NCBI RefSeq assembly: GCF_036323735.1
Contig: NC_086029.1
Location: forward strand, 54,651,357 to 54,715,356
DNA from: Rattus norvegicus
Taxonomy: Eukaryota > Chordata > Mammalia > Rodentia > Muridae
Reading direction: 5' to 3'
Length of the DNA: 64,000 nucleotides
Each line of letters starts with the position of its first letter. The first letter of the stretch is position 1. Shown here in pieces: positions 1-10,700 of the stretch. The notes beneath the pieces were generated by a model, which was not told where the DNA came from, did no database searches, and saw only the letters and a program-made list of their open reading frames with translations. The position numbers were made by a program, and so were the translations under genes.

Positions 1-185
1 TATAAAAATTTAATGCTCATTTCCCCAATGTAGGGGAATGCCAGGATGTTGAGGTGGGACTGGTTGGTGGGAGTGGGAGCATCTTCATAGAAGAAGGGAG
101 AGGGGAGGAGGTATGGGAGAGGGGGAAAGGGAATAACATTTGAAATGTCAATACATAAAATATCCAAGAAAAATAAAATTAAAAT
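1..185 (+). repeat. Old L1 3'-UTR end (cut by window edge)
   Basis: The G- and A-rich stretch ending in 'aataacatttgaaatgt' and an A-rich tail matches the layout of the L1 3' UTR ends elsewhere in the window, such as 15102-15240. It is diverged and continues beyond the left edge, so only the 3' terminus is visible. Confidence 0.7.
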
Positions 186-547
186 TGAAGTTCTTTCCAA
201 AACTCCAAAATATAAAAGATATCATCTCATTCACATAATTTTTGAAAATATAAATTTTATATTTTAAGCAGATGCACACAGAGGAAATCTTAATAACATT
301 ATTAAACTTGTAAGATTTTCAAAAACATTCTTTGTGATCCCTATGTATATAATTATAGGTAAGTTTGCAATATTACAAATATATGTATTACCAATGCTGA
401 AAATTTTCTTACCTATAAAATGTAAAGACCTAGGACAATTTCCCTGGAGGTTATTTCTGTATTTTATTTAATTTAATGCACAAAATTTTAAATTATACTT
501 CTTAATTTTTACATTACAAAAAATATCCTACTACGTAAGATTACTAT

Positions 548-778
548 CTTGTCTGGCCTTAGTAGGAGGGGAGGCACTTGGCCCTGTGGAGGCTCGATGC
601 CCTGGAGAAGGGGGATGTGATAGGGGTGAGGTGGGAGTGGGTGGGTGGGGTGGAGAGCACCTTCTTAGAGGTGAGGGGAGGGGGTGAGGGGAGGGGGTAT
701 GGGGTGGGGTGCTTATGGAGGGAGGTCTTAGAAGGGGACAACATTTGAAATGTAAATAAATACAATAATTTTGGAAAG
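548..778 (+). repeat. Old L1 3'-UTR fragment
   Basis: It starts with a 'tgtctggcctta' segment, passes through a G-rich purine tract and ends in 'acatttgaaatgtaaataaa', the order seen at the 3' end of older rodent L1s. A long minus-strand reading frame here is only a by-product of the purine-rich tract. Confidence 0.7.
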
Positions 779-2105
779 AACAGCCTCAGGACTTTGCTGT
801 TCTCAAGTCTTATTAATATGTTTCAAGACATTTTTCACACACCCCTTAATATATACATATTGAGTGAGCATGTACACAGATACAATTTTGTGTACCATTA
901 TTTACATGAGTTTGTCCTTACAAAATTCTAGTTGACTTATCCTTCTCTTTGTTGCCTATTTCCCTCAGCCAAGCCTCTACTCTTATGCCATAAAAATCAG
1001 AATTATTAATTTTATATTTATCCACATTTTTAATATGAAAATAACCTATTAACAAATGAATATTTAAAATTATAGCTTATTTGGCTACAGAATTGTCATA
1101 GTTATTTTTATTTCTGTATATTTGGTCTTCTTCGATAGTATACATTGTGATAATACAATTGATGATAATTCTTTCTTGTGATTGTTGTTTCTTGTGGTTG
1201 TGTCATGTCAGCACTATGACATATCCCACCTGTTTCTATTCATTGCACCTTGACCAGAAATGAATTGTATATTTTTTGTATATTTGTTTTTATCCAGTGT
1301 TGCTTATATTTCTATGGTATAACTAAAAGAACAGTAGGATGACTAATAAATGTATGTAATTCAAATAAATTGGATTCTGTTAGGTTGATTTCTCAAAGGC
1401 AGTTGCAATTAGGATTCTACAAGTGATACAGGAAAGCATCAATTTCCTCACCTTAGTTATCAGTGAGCACTTTGATGCATTTTAATTTATGCTAGTCACA
1501 TACATGATTGGGGGTGTGTTTGTGTGTGTTGTGTTCTTTATTTTCATTTAGGAATATGCAATGTATGTAACAAGAATTGATTTCTATATATTTCCAGATG
1601 ACAATGACAACATCACCTACCACATCAATCATTCTTTCCTACAGGATAAACACATGCGTTTATTTTTAAATCTGTCTTTACTTAGAATCTGACATCTGTT
1701 CTAGTGCACAACCCTCTTCCTTATTATACAGTGTCTTAGTATCTTGATTATTACATCTTTGAACTCTAGTTCAATATCACTTAAGACACATTCCACTAAT
1801 CTTACTGTTTGTACTTTTGGTGTAGCAATCTGTTTTATTCACATGAGTTTTAACAAGTTGTTCAGTTCTAAACACTGCAAACACAAACTTCATTTGTAGT
1901 GTTTAAAAGGATTTCCACTAAACATACATATTACTTTAGGTGTATTATTGTTTGTTTTTTAATTAGGTGAAAGTTTCAATGCATAGTAGACAAATTCCGA
2001 ATTTTAAAGTCTGGCATGAGAACCATCCATTTGGGATAGTGACAGTGATTTCAACAATTTTATAATTTTTCTGGAACTCTGTCTTTATTGATTCTTTCAT
2101 TTTAG
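779..2105. other. Non-coding 5' flank of the first OR gene
   Basis: AT-rich sequence with no convincing gene and only a short imperfect GT-rich run near 1511-1531. It should contain the OR intron and possibly upstream non-coding exon(s), but I cannot place the donor site or promoter by eye. Confidence 0.5.
2094..2105 (+). other. Splice acceptor before first OR coding exon
   Basis: A pyrimidine-rich run ending in 'cattttag' finishes at 2105, 18 bases before the ATG at 2124. The same arrangement occurs at the other three receptors, which supports a shared exon boundary rather than chance. Confidence 0.65.
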
Positions 2106-2123
2106 TGATTGTCCAGCTCAGAC

Positions 2124-3047
2124 ATGGCTGAAGAAAACCGCACTCTGGTCACTGAGTTTATCCTCACAGGACTCACAGAGCATCCCGCACTGAAGGTTGC
2201 CCTGTTCCTACTGTTCCTTGTCATCTACCTCATCACCATGGTGGGAAATCTCGGACTGATTGCTCTCATCTGGAAGGACTCTCACCTCCACACCCCCATG
2301 TACTTATTCCTCAGCAGCTTGGCTTTTGCTGACTCATGCACTACATCCTCTGTGACTCCCAAAATGCTTGTCAACTTTTTATCTGAAAACCATGAGATAT
2401 CCCCGTTTGAGTGCTTTGCTCAGTTTTATTTTATGGGTTCCAGTGCAACCACAGAATGCTTTCTCCTATCAGTGATGGCCTACGACCGCTATGTGGCCAT
2501 ATGTAACCCTTTGCTCTATCCAGTGTTGATGTCTAACAGACTCTGTATTCACTTTATAGCTGTGACATACTTACTTGGTGTTCTGCACTTGGCAATTCAT
2601 GTGGGTTTGCTATTTAGACTGACTTTCTGCAGATCCAACATTATACAATATTATTACTGTGAAATTTTACAACTTTTCAACATTTCTTGCATTGATCCAA
2701 CTATTAACATGTTTGTGCTTTTAATCTTTTCAATTTCTATACAAGCCTTCACCTTTGTAACCATCTTGGTTTCATACATCCATGTCCTCTTTGCCATCCT
2801 GAGAAAGAAGTCTGAGAAGGGCAGAAGCAAAGCCTTCTCCACATGCAGTGCCCACCTGCTTTCTGTCTCTTTGTTCTATGGAACTCTTTTTCTCATTTAT
2901 GTTTGTCCTGGGTCTGGACCAGTGGGAGACAAAGAGAAAATGCTTTCTTTATTTTATACAGTAATAATCCCCCTTCTCAACCCATTTGTTTACAGTCTGA
3001 GGAACAAAGAGGTTATATGTGCTTTTAGAAGAGTAATGAATAACTGA
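2124..3047 (+). CDS. Olfactory receptor, OR5AC-like (OR gene 1)
   Basis: Class II olfactory receptor of 307 residues, a seven-helix G-protein-coupled receptor expected in olfactory cilia to signal through G-olf. Visible family marks are an N-glycosylation site at Asn5 (NRT), GN in TM1 (41-42), LHTPMY before TM2 (55-60), MAYDRYVAIC at the TM3 end (118-127), SY in TM5, KAFSTCSAHL in TM6 (236-245) and the PLLNPFVYS motif in TM7. The four loop cysteines C97, C169, C179 and C189 are present. The frame is open upstream from a TTG at 2109, but the ATG at 2124 is preferred because it gives the MAEENRT start and lies 18 bases after a splice acceptor. Resemblance to human OR5AC2 (for example YCEILQLF) is recognised from family knowledge. 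It appears functional; the ligand is unknown. Confidence 0.93.
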   Translation: MAEENRTLVTEFILTGLTEHPALKVALFLLFLVIYLITMVGNLGLIALIWKDSHLHTPMYLFLSSLAFADSCTTSSVTPKMLVNFLSENHEISPFECFAQFYFMGSSATTECFLLSVMAYDRYVAICNPLLYPVLMSNRLCIHFIAVTYLLGVLHLAIHVGLLFRLTFCRSNIIQYYYCEILQLFNISCIDPTINMFVLLIFSISIQAFTFVTILVSYIHVLFAILRKKSEKGRSKAFSTCSAHLLSVSLFYGTLFLIYVCPGSGPVGDKEKMLSLFYTVIIPLLNPFVYSLRNKEVICAFRRVMNN

Positions 3048-4363
3048 TCATTGTATAATTTTTTAGACAAGTCTCCCTCATAATTCTATAAAAAATAAGA
3101 TGTAACATTAACAGAAAAAATAGGTCCTATGAAATGATAAGAACTTTGTCATTATACTGCAGGGTCAGTATCCTCTTGCTGGGGATGTCCAGCTTTGACT
3201 TTTATGTCTGATGCCCTAGTGATTCCTTTCATATGGCTTCATTGAAGTTCTGGTAGTGCAGTTCATGAACACCTCTTCTAGAAACAATATCCTCTATGTT
3301 TTTGGAAGATTTGGCTTTTTAAATTAACCATTTTCTTTGGTTCTTCCAAATTTACAAATGTGAATTTGCAACTTTCTTGTGGCATCCTGACCACACTTGC
3401 TGGAACATGTCTCTGATCATTGCTAACAAATGTGTTAGCCATGTGCAGTAGCGACTAGTTTACCCCTCAGGACCTAGAAGTAAACAAGGTTTTCAACCCT
3501 TTACCTCACTAAACAACATTGATAGATTGATAAAAATAGTTTCATGGTGGAATGCGTTCTTGAGAAGACATGTACTATTGGATAACAGGGAAAAAGAAAA
3601 ATGGAATTGAATTATAAAAAAAATTATTGATAGAAGAAAAATTGAATAATTCAGCTATAAAATTTGACATATCTTTTGTATAGAGCCCAGAACCCTATTT
3701 TTATCAAGATTTCTGAATATATATTCAATAATTATAAAATTTAGTGCAGACAAAAGTAATCCCATAGAGCTGCCTGAAATGACATGATTGTCTCTATCAA
3801 TTTTAGTAAGAGTTGGCAAGTGAATTTTAAGAGCTCATTAGAGACTTGGCACCTAAAACTGTAGAACTGAAAAGCTATTGACAGATAATTATTGTGCATT
3901 CAAATTAGATGTAAATTAATTGATAATACATTGTCATAACTGTATATTTTAATTTATCTGAGTGCTTTTTGTAGAAATCTTTGATTCATTCTTTAAAAAC
4001 AACCAATTATATTCTTCCACCAAATTTATTTGTGAAAAATAATCATATCAAAAGAATTAACATTAAGTAATTAGATAGCTAACAGGTATTTTCAGTCTAC
4101 TCTTTTGAAGCAGGTTCCTTTTGCCATGTCAGTGGTTCCAACAAAACTGATTGTGTCTTATAAAGATATAGCTAAGTGTTGTCTTTTAAAGACATAGGTA
4201 TATGATTTTTTTTGTAACTTAACCCAGTTGAATATGCACATTATTGGAAAAAGTCACCATGTGCATCTCACCCTAAAATAAATAGGCATAGTTTCTCTGT
4301 GACAAAGGTTCTTTTAAAATCACCCCAGGTAGCTAAATTTATTCTTGTCTTAAATTTATTTGT
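3048..4363. other. AT-rich flank after OR gene 1
   Basis: No gene or clear repeat seen. It presumably holds the OR 3' UTR and intergenic DNA. Confidence 0.5.
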
Positions 4364-4610
4364 AGCAGGACATGGCAGCACATGACACCCTGGAGGCAGA
4401 GGGGACAGATCCTGATGTCAAGACCAGCTTCATCTACAGAGTGAATTCCAGGCTAGCCAGGTATACATAGAGAAACTATGTCTTGAAAAATGAAAACAAA
4501 CAAAACAAAAACGAACAAACAAACAAAACAAGCAAGCAAGCAAACAAGCAAAAGACCCCATCTAAACAAGAAAATCAAATCAAAACCAAAACTAAAACCA
4601 AAAATATTTG
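4364..4610 (+). repeat. Old B1 SINE with A-rich tail
   Basis: The order 'ggaggcagaggg', 'caagaccagcttcatctaca', 'ccaggctagccagg' and 'agagaaactatgtcttgaaa' follows the B1 (7SL-derived) consensus. It is followed by a long degenerate A-rich tail with (caaa)n units to about 4610. Mutated and not expected to be mobile. Confidence 0.75.
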
Positions 4611-4869
4611 TATTTGTAGGAAATTTCAATAATGTCGAAAATCTTTTTGCAAACACTGTAATTTATTTCCTTCCCTTTAAAAAAGTCCTCTTGCTAATGT
4701 AACACATTGCTGATGTGTTACAGTTGTCCTCAATGCATTTTTCACAGTTTATATGTAAAAATACATGTCTTTCTTTTCCTTTACATGCTATAATATATTT
4801 TAATCCAAATTCCCATTTTAAATCTGTGTCATCAAAATGTCTTTTTATATCCCTAAAATCATACAAATG

Positions 4870-5066
4870 GACTCGGTTGTTAAGAGTACCTGTAGCTCTT
4901 GTAGAAGATGTAAGTTCAGTTCTCAGCATCCACTTCACAGCTCACATCTTCGAACTCTTGTTTCTGGACGATCACATGCTGTCTTCAGATTCACATCAGC
5001 ACCAAAACTTTCCCATGGTGCACATATATTCATGCAGACCCAAAAGACAATCCTTTTAAAATTTAC
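4870..5066 (+). repeat. B2/B3-type SINE relic
   Basis: The segment from 'gttgttaagagtacctgtag' through 'cccatggtgcacatatat' and 'atgcagacccaaaag' follows a B3/B2-type tRNA-derived SINE, including remnants of the A/B-box half at the left. Strongly diverged, so the subfamily is uncertain. Confidence 0.55.
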
Positions 5067-5584
5067 AAACATTATATAATTATGTCAAAATATTTTTTAT
5101 TTTCAACTTTTCATTCAGCTGTTATTATCCACTATAGTCCTCTTTAACAAAAATACTCAGATATCATATTACTTCATAGACAAATGCTTACTCATTCATC
5201 TGTAATTTTGCCTTGACTTGTGGTTGGGCTCTTTAATATGACAAATTGATGGAGTTATCAATAAAAATTTGTTGATAATTTCAACCCCTACTATAGACAG
5301 TATAGACACAAGAGCTAAAACAGCATTCAGTGAATTAATTATATTGTGTGGTTTATTGTAAACAGATTGGGGAACTATCTAACATGAATGAAACAAATTC
5401 TCTAGGATGATATTCTGAATATGAAAAATAAATATTACAGAAAGATAATACAATATGTATGTCCTTGTGTAGTCTCACACATAGTGAATGGGTATAGGCC
5501 CACTGGCTGTCTACCCCTGCCCAGCAAGAGCTTGAGAACATCCATTCCTGTTGTTTGCTTTAAACCCCAAGTTTGGCTTGGCTG
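5067..5584. other. Intergenic sequence, nothing recognised
   Basis: AT-rich, with no supported gene. A 62-codon minus-strand frame here has no recognisable features. Confidence 0.45.
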
Positions 5585-7045
5585 TTAATTTATTTTTTAT
5601 TGGATTTTTTATTTACATTTCAAATGTTATCCCCTTTCCAGTTTCTTGTCAATAAACCCCCTTTCCCATTCCCCCGCCTTGTAGGAGGGTGCCCCCTACA
5701 ACTTAGCACCCCTTCCTGCCTCCCTACCCTGGCATTCCCCTACAATGGGAGGTCCAGCTTTTTTGGACCAAGGACTTCTCCTTCCAATGGCGCTCAACAA
5801 GGCCACTCTCTGCTACATATGCAGCTGGAGGCATGGGTCTGTCCATATGTTCTCCCTGGGTGGTGGTTTAGTCCCTGGGAGCTCTGGGTGGTTGTTATAG
5901 TTGTTCTGGTGGGGTTGCAAACCTCATTAGCTCCTTCAATCCTTTCTCTAACTCTTCGAATGAGAACAGCGTTCTCAGTTCAGTTCTTAGTTCAATGGTT
6001 GGCTGCGAGCATCTGCCTCGGTATTTGTCATGCTCTGGCAGAGCCTTTCAGGAATCAGTTACATCAGGTTCCTGTCAGCATGCACTTCTTGGCATCAGCA
6101 ATGTTGTCTGGGTTTGGTGGCTTGTATGCATATGGGCTGGTTCCCCAGGTGGGGCAGTCTATGGATGGCCTTTCCTTCAGTCTTTGCTCCAAGCTTTATC
6201 TCCGTATTTCCTTCTGTGAATATTTTTCTTCCCCATTCTAGAAAGGAATGAAGCATTCACACTTTGATGGTCCTTCTTCTTGAGCTTCATGTGGTAGGTG
6301 GATTGTATCTTGGGTAATTGTAGCTTTGGGGCTGAATGCATACCATGTATGTTTTTGTGTGTGGGGAGAAGTGGGGGTGGGGTGGGTGGGTTGGTGGATG
6401 GGTGTTTGTGATTGAGTTACCTCACTCAGGATGATATTTTCTAGTTCCATTCATTTGCCTATGAATTTCATGAAGTCATTGTTTTTGATAGCTGAGGAAT
6501 ATTCCATTGTGTAGATGTACCACATTCTCTGTATCCATTCCTCTGTTGAAGGGTATCTGGGCTCTTTCCAGCTTCTGGCTGTTATAAATAAGGCTGCTAT
6601 GAACATAGTGGAACATATTTCTTTGTTGTATTTTGGAACATTTTTGGGTATATGCTCAGGAGTGGTATAACTGGATCCTCAGATAGTACTATGTCCAATT
6701 TTCTGAGGACCCTCCAGACTGATTCCCAGAGTGTTTGTACCAGCTTGCAATCCCACCAAAAGTGGAGGAGTTTTCCTCTTTCTCCACATCCTGGCCAGCA
6801 TCTATTGGCCACTTAGCTTTTGATCTTAGCCATTGTCTCTGGTGTGAGGTGTAATCTCAAGGTTGTTTTGATTTGCATTTCCCTCATTACTAAGGTTGTT
6901 GAACATTTTCTTTTAGGTACTTCTCAGCCATTTGATATTTCATAGCTGAGAATTGTTTGTTTAGCTCTGTACCCCATTTTTAGTAGGGTGATTTGATTCT
7001 CTGGTGTCTACCTTCTTGAGTTCTTTGTTAGCTGTTTTTTAACTT
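5585..7045 (-). repeat. Old 5'-truncated L1 (3' UTR and ORF2 end)
   Basis: Read on the minus strand this runs from the ORF2 C-terminal region (around 7045-6450, with remnants of the Cys-rich knuckle near 6770-6720) into the 3' UTR and ends at about 5590. It matches L1-A position by position but with many substitutions and frame breaks. A 222-codon plus-strand frame at 5573-6241 is antisense to this UTR and is not a gene. Confidence 0.85.
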
Positions 7046-8473
7046 TAAATATATTTTTTGAAAATGTCACACTCGAGCAATAAATATATTTACATCATTC
7101 CATCTCTTAACTTTCTCCCCTCCAACTCCTCCTTGAAACAACTTAAAGGGAGGTTTCAGATGTCTGGGATGGATGTTTTTGTTAGATTCTCATTGGGACC
7201 ATTCGAGACATCCAATTAAATTGAATTACACTACATTTAATTTTTCCTCATGACTTTTTGAAATACCCCAAGGATTACTTATCTCTCTGTTCTCCCCCCA
7301 TTTCTCTATTAACTTCCATCTTCTCTCCATAGTTAGAATTCTCACCCTAGTATTTTCTATTTTCCCCTCATAAAACTTGTGTTTTATTATTACCCCTATT
7401 ATTCTAGGATTCTTCTTCTCTCCCTCTTTCACATGTTCTCCTTCTACTTTCCTGGCTTCTGCAGCAATTAGGTTATATGCTCAAACTGAAAGCCTCCAAC
7501 TAAGAACCACAAAGAGAGAAAATTACTTTTAGGTCTGTGTTGACTCAGTTAAATATTTTCCAGTTTTATTACTTTTCCTGCAAATTTTCATGATCTCAAT
7601 GTTCTCTAAAACTGAATAGAACTTTATTGTGCATATGTACCAAATTTTTATTATCCATCTAACATTTGAAAGACTGCAAGGTTGTTTCCAACTCAAGTAG
7701 AAGGGGATTAGATTCCTTTGGCCTTGCCACTTTCAACCAATCAATCTCAGCACCAAGAGAGCTCTTTCTTACATATAACATTTTAAAGAATCTTCACTAA
7801 TCTCAAATGGACTTTACAAAACCTCCCATTTTAGGACTGTCCAATTGATCTAACTTTTTCACATATGTTGTTTATAAGGTAGGGAATCAGGTGTTTTATG
7901 TCTTCATCCTAAAATGCAGAAGAAATGCCAGATGTATACCTTATAACCATGTGACATGGCATAGGGTATTGCTTTTAAAAGAAGCTATAGCTTTTAGGGC
8001 TGAAGAATTTTCTTCAGAAAACCCTGAAGTTCTGGGAGTGTTTGATATATTCCTGATTGTCATAAAAAAATAGTTCAAGAAAATGTGTGATATAGTCCAA
8101 CTTATCGTGCGACAGAGCTTCATCCCAGCATGGTGCCTGACGTGTACACAGTGCTGACAAAGCACAAAGGCTAAATGTGAAATGCACAGTGAACATTCAC
8201 TCACCACCAGGATAATTTGGAGTTACTCACAAATCACGTGGAAATGCATTCTCCCCAAACTCAAGATGTTGTTTTTGTGTAGTGTGTCACTAAGTTTTGT
8301 GTGTTTTATTTGTTTTAACCAAATAGTAAAGCCCAGATTGAATATCTTCTTGTAAATAAAAACCTATAACTTAAAAATATTCTAATAAAGCTGTAGGAGA
8401 ATTGGGGAAGTATTGGGGGAAAATATGGTACATATACACAATGGAGTTCTATTCAGCATAAGAAAACATTGAG
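7046..8473. other. Intergenic DNA with weak old repeat traces
   Basis: No gene seen. About 7540-7700 resembles the minus strand of an ancient L1 ORF2 end ('gtgcatatgtaccaaattt', 'aaggttgtttccaa'). About 8425-8473 resembles the plus strand of another ('tacatatacacaatgg', 'ttctattcagcat'). The second is the landing site of L1-A. The remainder is unassigned. Confidence 0.45.
8460..8473 (+). repeat. Target-site duplication of L1-A, left copy
   Basis: 'aagaaaacattgag', identical to 15274-15287 at the far end of L1-A. A perfect 14-bp duplication is typical of target-primed reverse transcription. Confidence 0.9.
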
Positions 8474-9567
8474 GTCTCTGCACCCAAATCCCGTGGGAGG
8501 GAGAGCTGAACCTTCAGAGAGGCAGACAAGCCTGGGAAACCAGAAGAGACTGCTCCCTGCACACACATCTCGGACGCCAGAGGAAAAAGCCAAAGACCAT
8601 CTGGAACCCTGGTGCACTGAAGCTCCCGGAAGGGGCGGCACAGGTCTTCCTGGTTGCTGCCGCTGCAGAGAGCCCGTGGGCAGCACCCCACGAGCGAACC
8701 TGAGCCTCGGGACCACAGGTAAGACCAAATTTTCTGCTGCAAGAAAGCTGCCTGGTGAGCTTGGGACACAGGAAAGCAGAATTTCTCTAGGACCGGGCAC
8801 GTTCTGTGTTTACCAGAAGTCCCACACCCGCGGATCCCCGGCCCGCAGCAGCTCTCTGCTCCCAGACCTGGTGAGAGAGAGACCCAACCGCCTGGTCAGG
8901 TGGGCACTCCTGAGGCTGCAGAGCAGAAGAGACCACCAACTCTGCTCACCCCTGCCCACATCCCTGGCCCAAGAGGAAACTGTATAAGGCCTCTGGGCTC
9001 CCGTGGGGAAGGGCCCAGGAGCGGCAGGACCCCTGTGCCTGAGACACCGCCGGAACCTGAAAGAAACAGACCGGATAAACAGTTCTCTGCACCCAAATCC
9101 CGTGGGAGGGAGAGCTAAACCTTCAGAGAGGAGGCAGACAAGCCTGGGAAACCAGAAGTGACTGCTCCCTGCACACACATCTCGGACGCCAGAAGAAAAA
9201 GCCAAAGACCATCTGGAACCCTGGTGCACTGAAGCTCCCGGAAGGGGCGGCACAGGTCTTCCTGGTTGCTGCCGCTGCAGAGAGCCCGTGGGCAGCACCC
9301 CACGAGCGAACCTGAGCCTCGGGACCACAGGTAAGACCAAATTTTCTGCTGCAAGAAAGCTGCCTGATGAACTCAAGACACAGGCCCACAGGAACAGCTG
9401 AAGACCTGTAGAGAGGAAAAACTACACGCCAGAAAGCAGAACACTCTGTCCCCATAACTGACTGAAAGAGAGGAAAACAGGTCTACAGCACTCCTGTCAC
9501 ACAGGCTTATAGGACAGTCTAGCCACTGTCAGAAATAGCAGAACAAAGTAACACTAGAGATAATCTG
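8474..9567 (+). promoter_or_regulatory. L1-A 5' UTR / internal promoter with repeated unit
   Basis: A GC-rich segment of about 290 bp starting 'ctctgcacccaaatcccgtg' at 8476 recurs at 9085, a period near 609 bp, so the UTR holds about one and a half units. This fits the known rodent L1 habit of carrying tandem promoter units. Each unit carries the splice-donor-like string 'cag|gtaaga' (8716-8724 and 9328-9336). Antisense frames up to 188 codons cross the region but show no known domain. No specific transcription-factor site can be assigned by eye. Confidence 0.8.
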
Positions 9568-10641
9568 ATGGCGAGAGGCAAGCGCAGGAACCCAAGCAAC
9601 AGAAACCAAGACTACATGCCATCATCAGAGCCCAATTCTCCCACCAAAACAAACATGGAATATCCAAACACACCAGAAAAGCAAGATCTAGTTTCAAAAT
9701 CATATTTGATCATGATGCTGGAGGACTTCAAGAAAGACATGAACACACTTAGGGAAGCACAGGAAAACATTAATAAACAAGTAAAAGCCTACAGAGAGGA
9801 ATCACAAAAATCCCTGAAAGAATTCCAGGAAAACACAATCAAACAGTTGAAGGAATTAAAAATGGAAATAGAAGCAATCAAGAAAGAACACATGGAAACA
9901 ACCCTGGATATAGAAAACCAAAAGAAGAGACAAGGAGCTGTAGATACAAGCCTCACCAACAGAATTCAAGAGATGGAAGAGAGAATCTCAGGAGCAGAAG
10001 ATTCCATAGAAATCATTGACTCAACTGTCAAAGATAATGTAAAGCGGAAAAAGCTACTGGTCCAAAACATACAGGAAATCCAGGACTCAATGAGAAGATC
10101 AAACCTAAGGATAATAGGTATAGAAGAGAGTGAAGACTCCCAGCTCAAAGGACCAGTAAATATCTTCAACAAAATCATAGAAGAAAACTTCCCTAACCTA
10201 AAAAAAGAGATACCCATAGACATACAAGAAGCCTACAGAACTCCAAATAGATTGGACGAGAAAAGAAACACCTCCCGTCACATAATTGTCAAAACACCAA
10301 ACGCACAAAATAAAGAAAGAATATTAAAAGCAGTAAGGGAAAAAGGTCAAGTAACATATAAAGGGAGACCTATCAGAATCACACCAGACTTCTCGCCAGA
10401 AACTATGAAGGCCAGAAGATCCTGGACTGAGGTCATACAGACCCTAAGAGAACACAAATGCCAGCCCAGGTTACTGTATCCAGCAAAACTCTCAATTAAC
10501 ATTGATGGAGAAACCAAGATATTCCATGACAAAACCAAATTTACACAATATCTTTCTACAAATCCAGCACTACAAAGGATAATAAATGGTAAAGCCCAAC
10601 ATAAGGAGGCAAACTATACCCTAGAAGAAGCAAGAAACTAA
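9568..10641 (+). CDS. ORF1: L1-A ORF1 protein (RNA-binding chaperone)
   Basis: 357 residues starting MARGKRRNPSNR. In L1 biology ORF1p forms trimers that coat L1 RNA in cis and act as a nucleic-acid chaperone in the ribonucleoprotein. Here the basic N-terminus is followed by a Lys/Glu/Gln-rich region of heptad character (about 45-165, coiled coil), an RRM-like part around 175-265 (LRIIGIEES; later RHIIVK) and a C-terminal domain around 270-345 (ARRSWTEVIQTLREH). Length equals that of the L1-B copy, from which it differs at a handful of positions (for example T236P237 here versus TA there). No break is seen. The ATG at 9568 is the first in frame. Confidence 0.95.
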   Translation: MARGKRRNPSNRNQDYMPSSEPNSPTKTNMEYPNTPEKQDLVSKSYLIMMLEDFKKDMNTLREAQENINKQVKAYREESQKSLKEFQENTIKQLKELKMEIEAIKKEHMETTLDIENQKKRQGAVDTSLTNRIQEMEERISGAEDSIEIIDSTVKDNVKRKKLLVQNIQEIQDSMRRSNLRIIGIEESEDSQLKGPVNIFNKIIEENFPNLKKEIPIDIQEAYRTPNRLDEKRNTSRHIIVKTPNAQNKERILKAVREKGQVTYKGRPIRITPDFSPETMKARRSWTEVIQTLREHKCQPRLLYPAKLSINIDGETKIFHDKTKFTQYLSTNPALQRIINGKAQHKEANYTLEEARN

Positions 10642-10700
10642 TCGTCTTGACAACAAAACAAAGAGAATGAAAGCACACAAACATAACCTCACATCCAAAT

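Noticed and set aside
2109..2123. Upstream non-ATG starts for OR genes (TTG at 2109 and 29267, GTG at 59995)
   Set aside because: They lie at or across the splice acceptor and are not needed; the conserved ATG with the N-terminal glycosylation site is the start.
5573..6241. 222-codon plus-strand open frame
   Set aside because: It is antisense to an old L1 3' UTR and ORF2 end; composition follows the repeat and no protein family is recognisable.
7891..8207. Possible processed pseudogene near 7890-8210
   Set aside because: Short frames on both strands but no recognisable protein, no poly-A tail and no flanking duplication.
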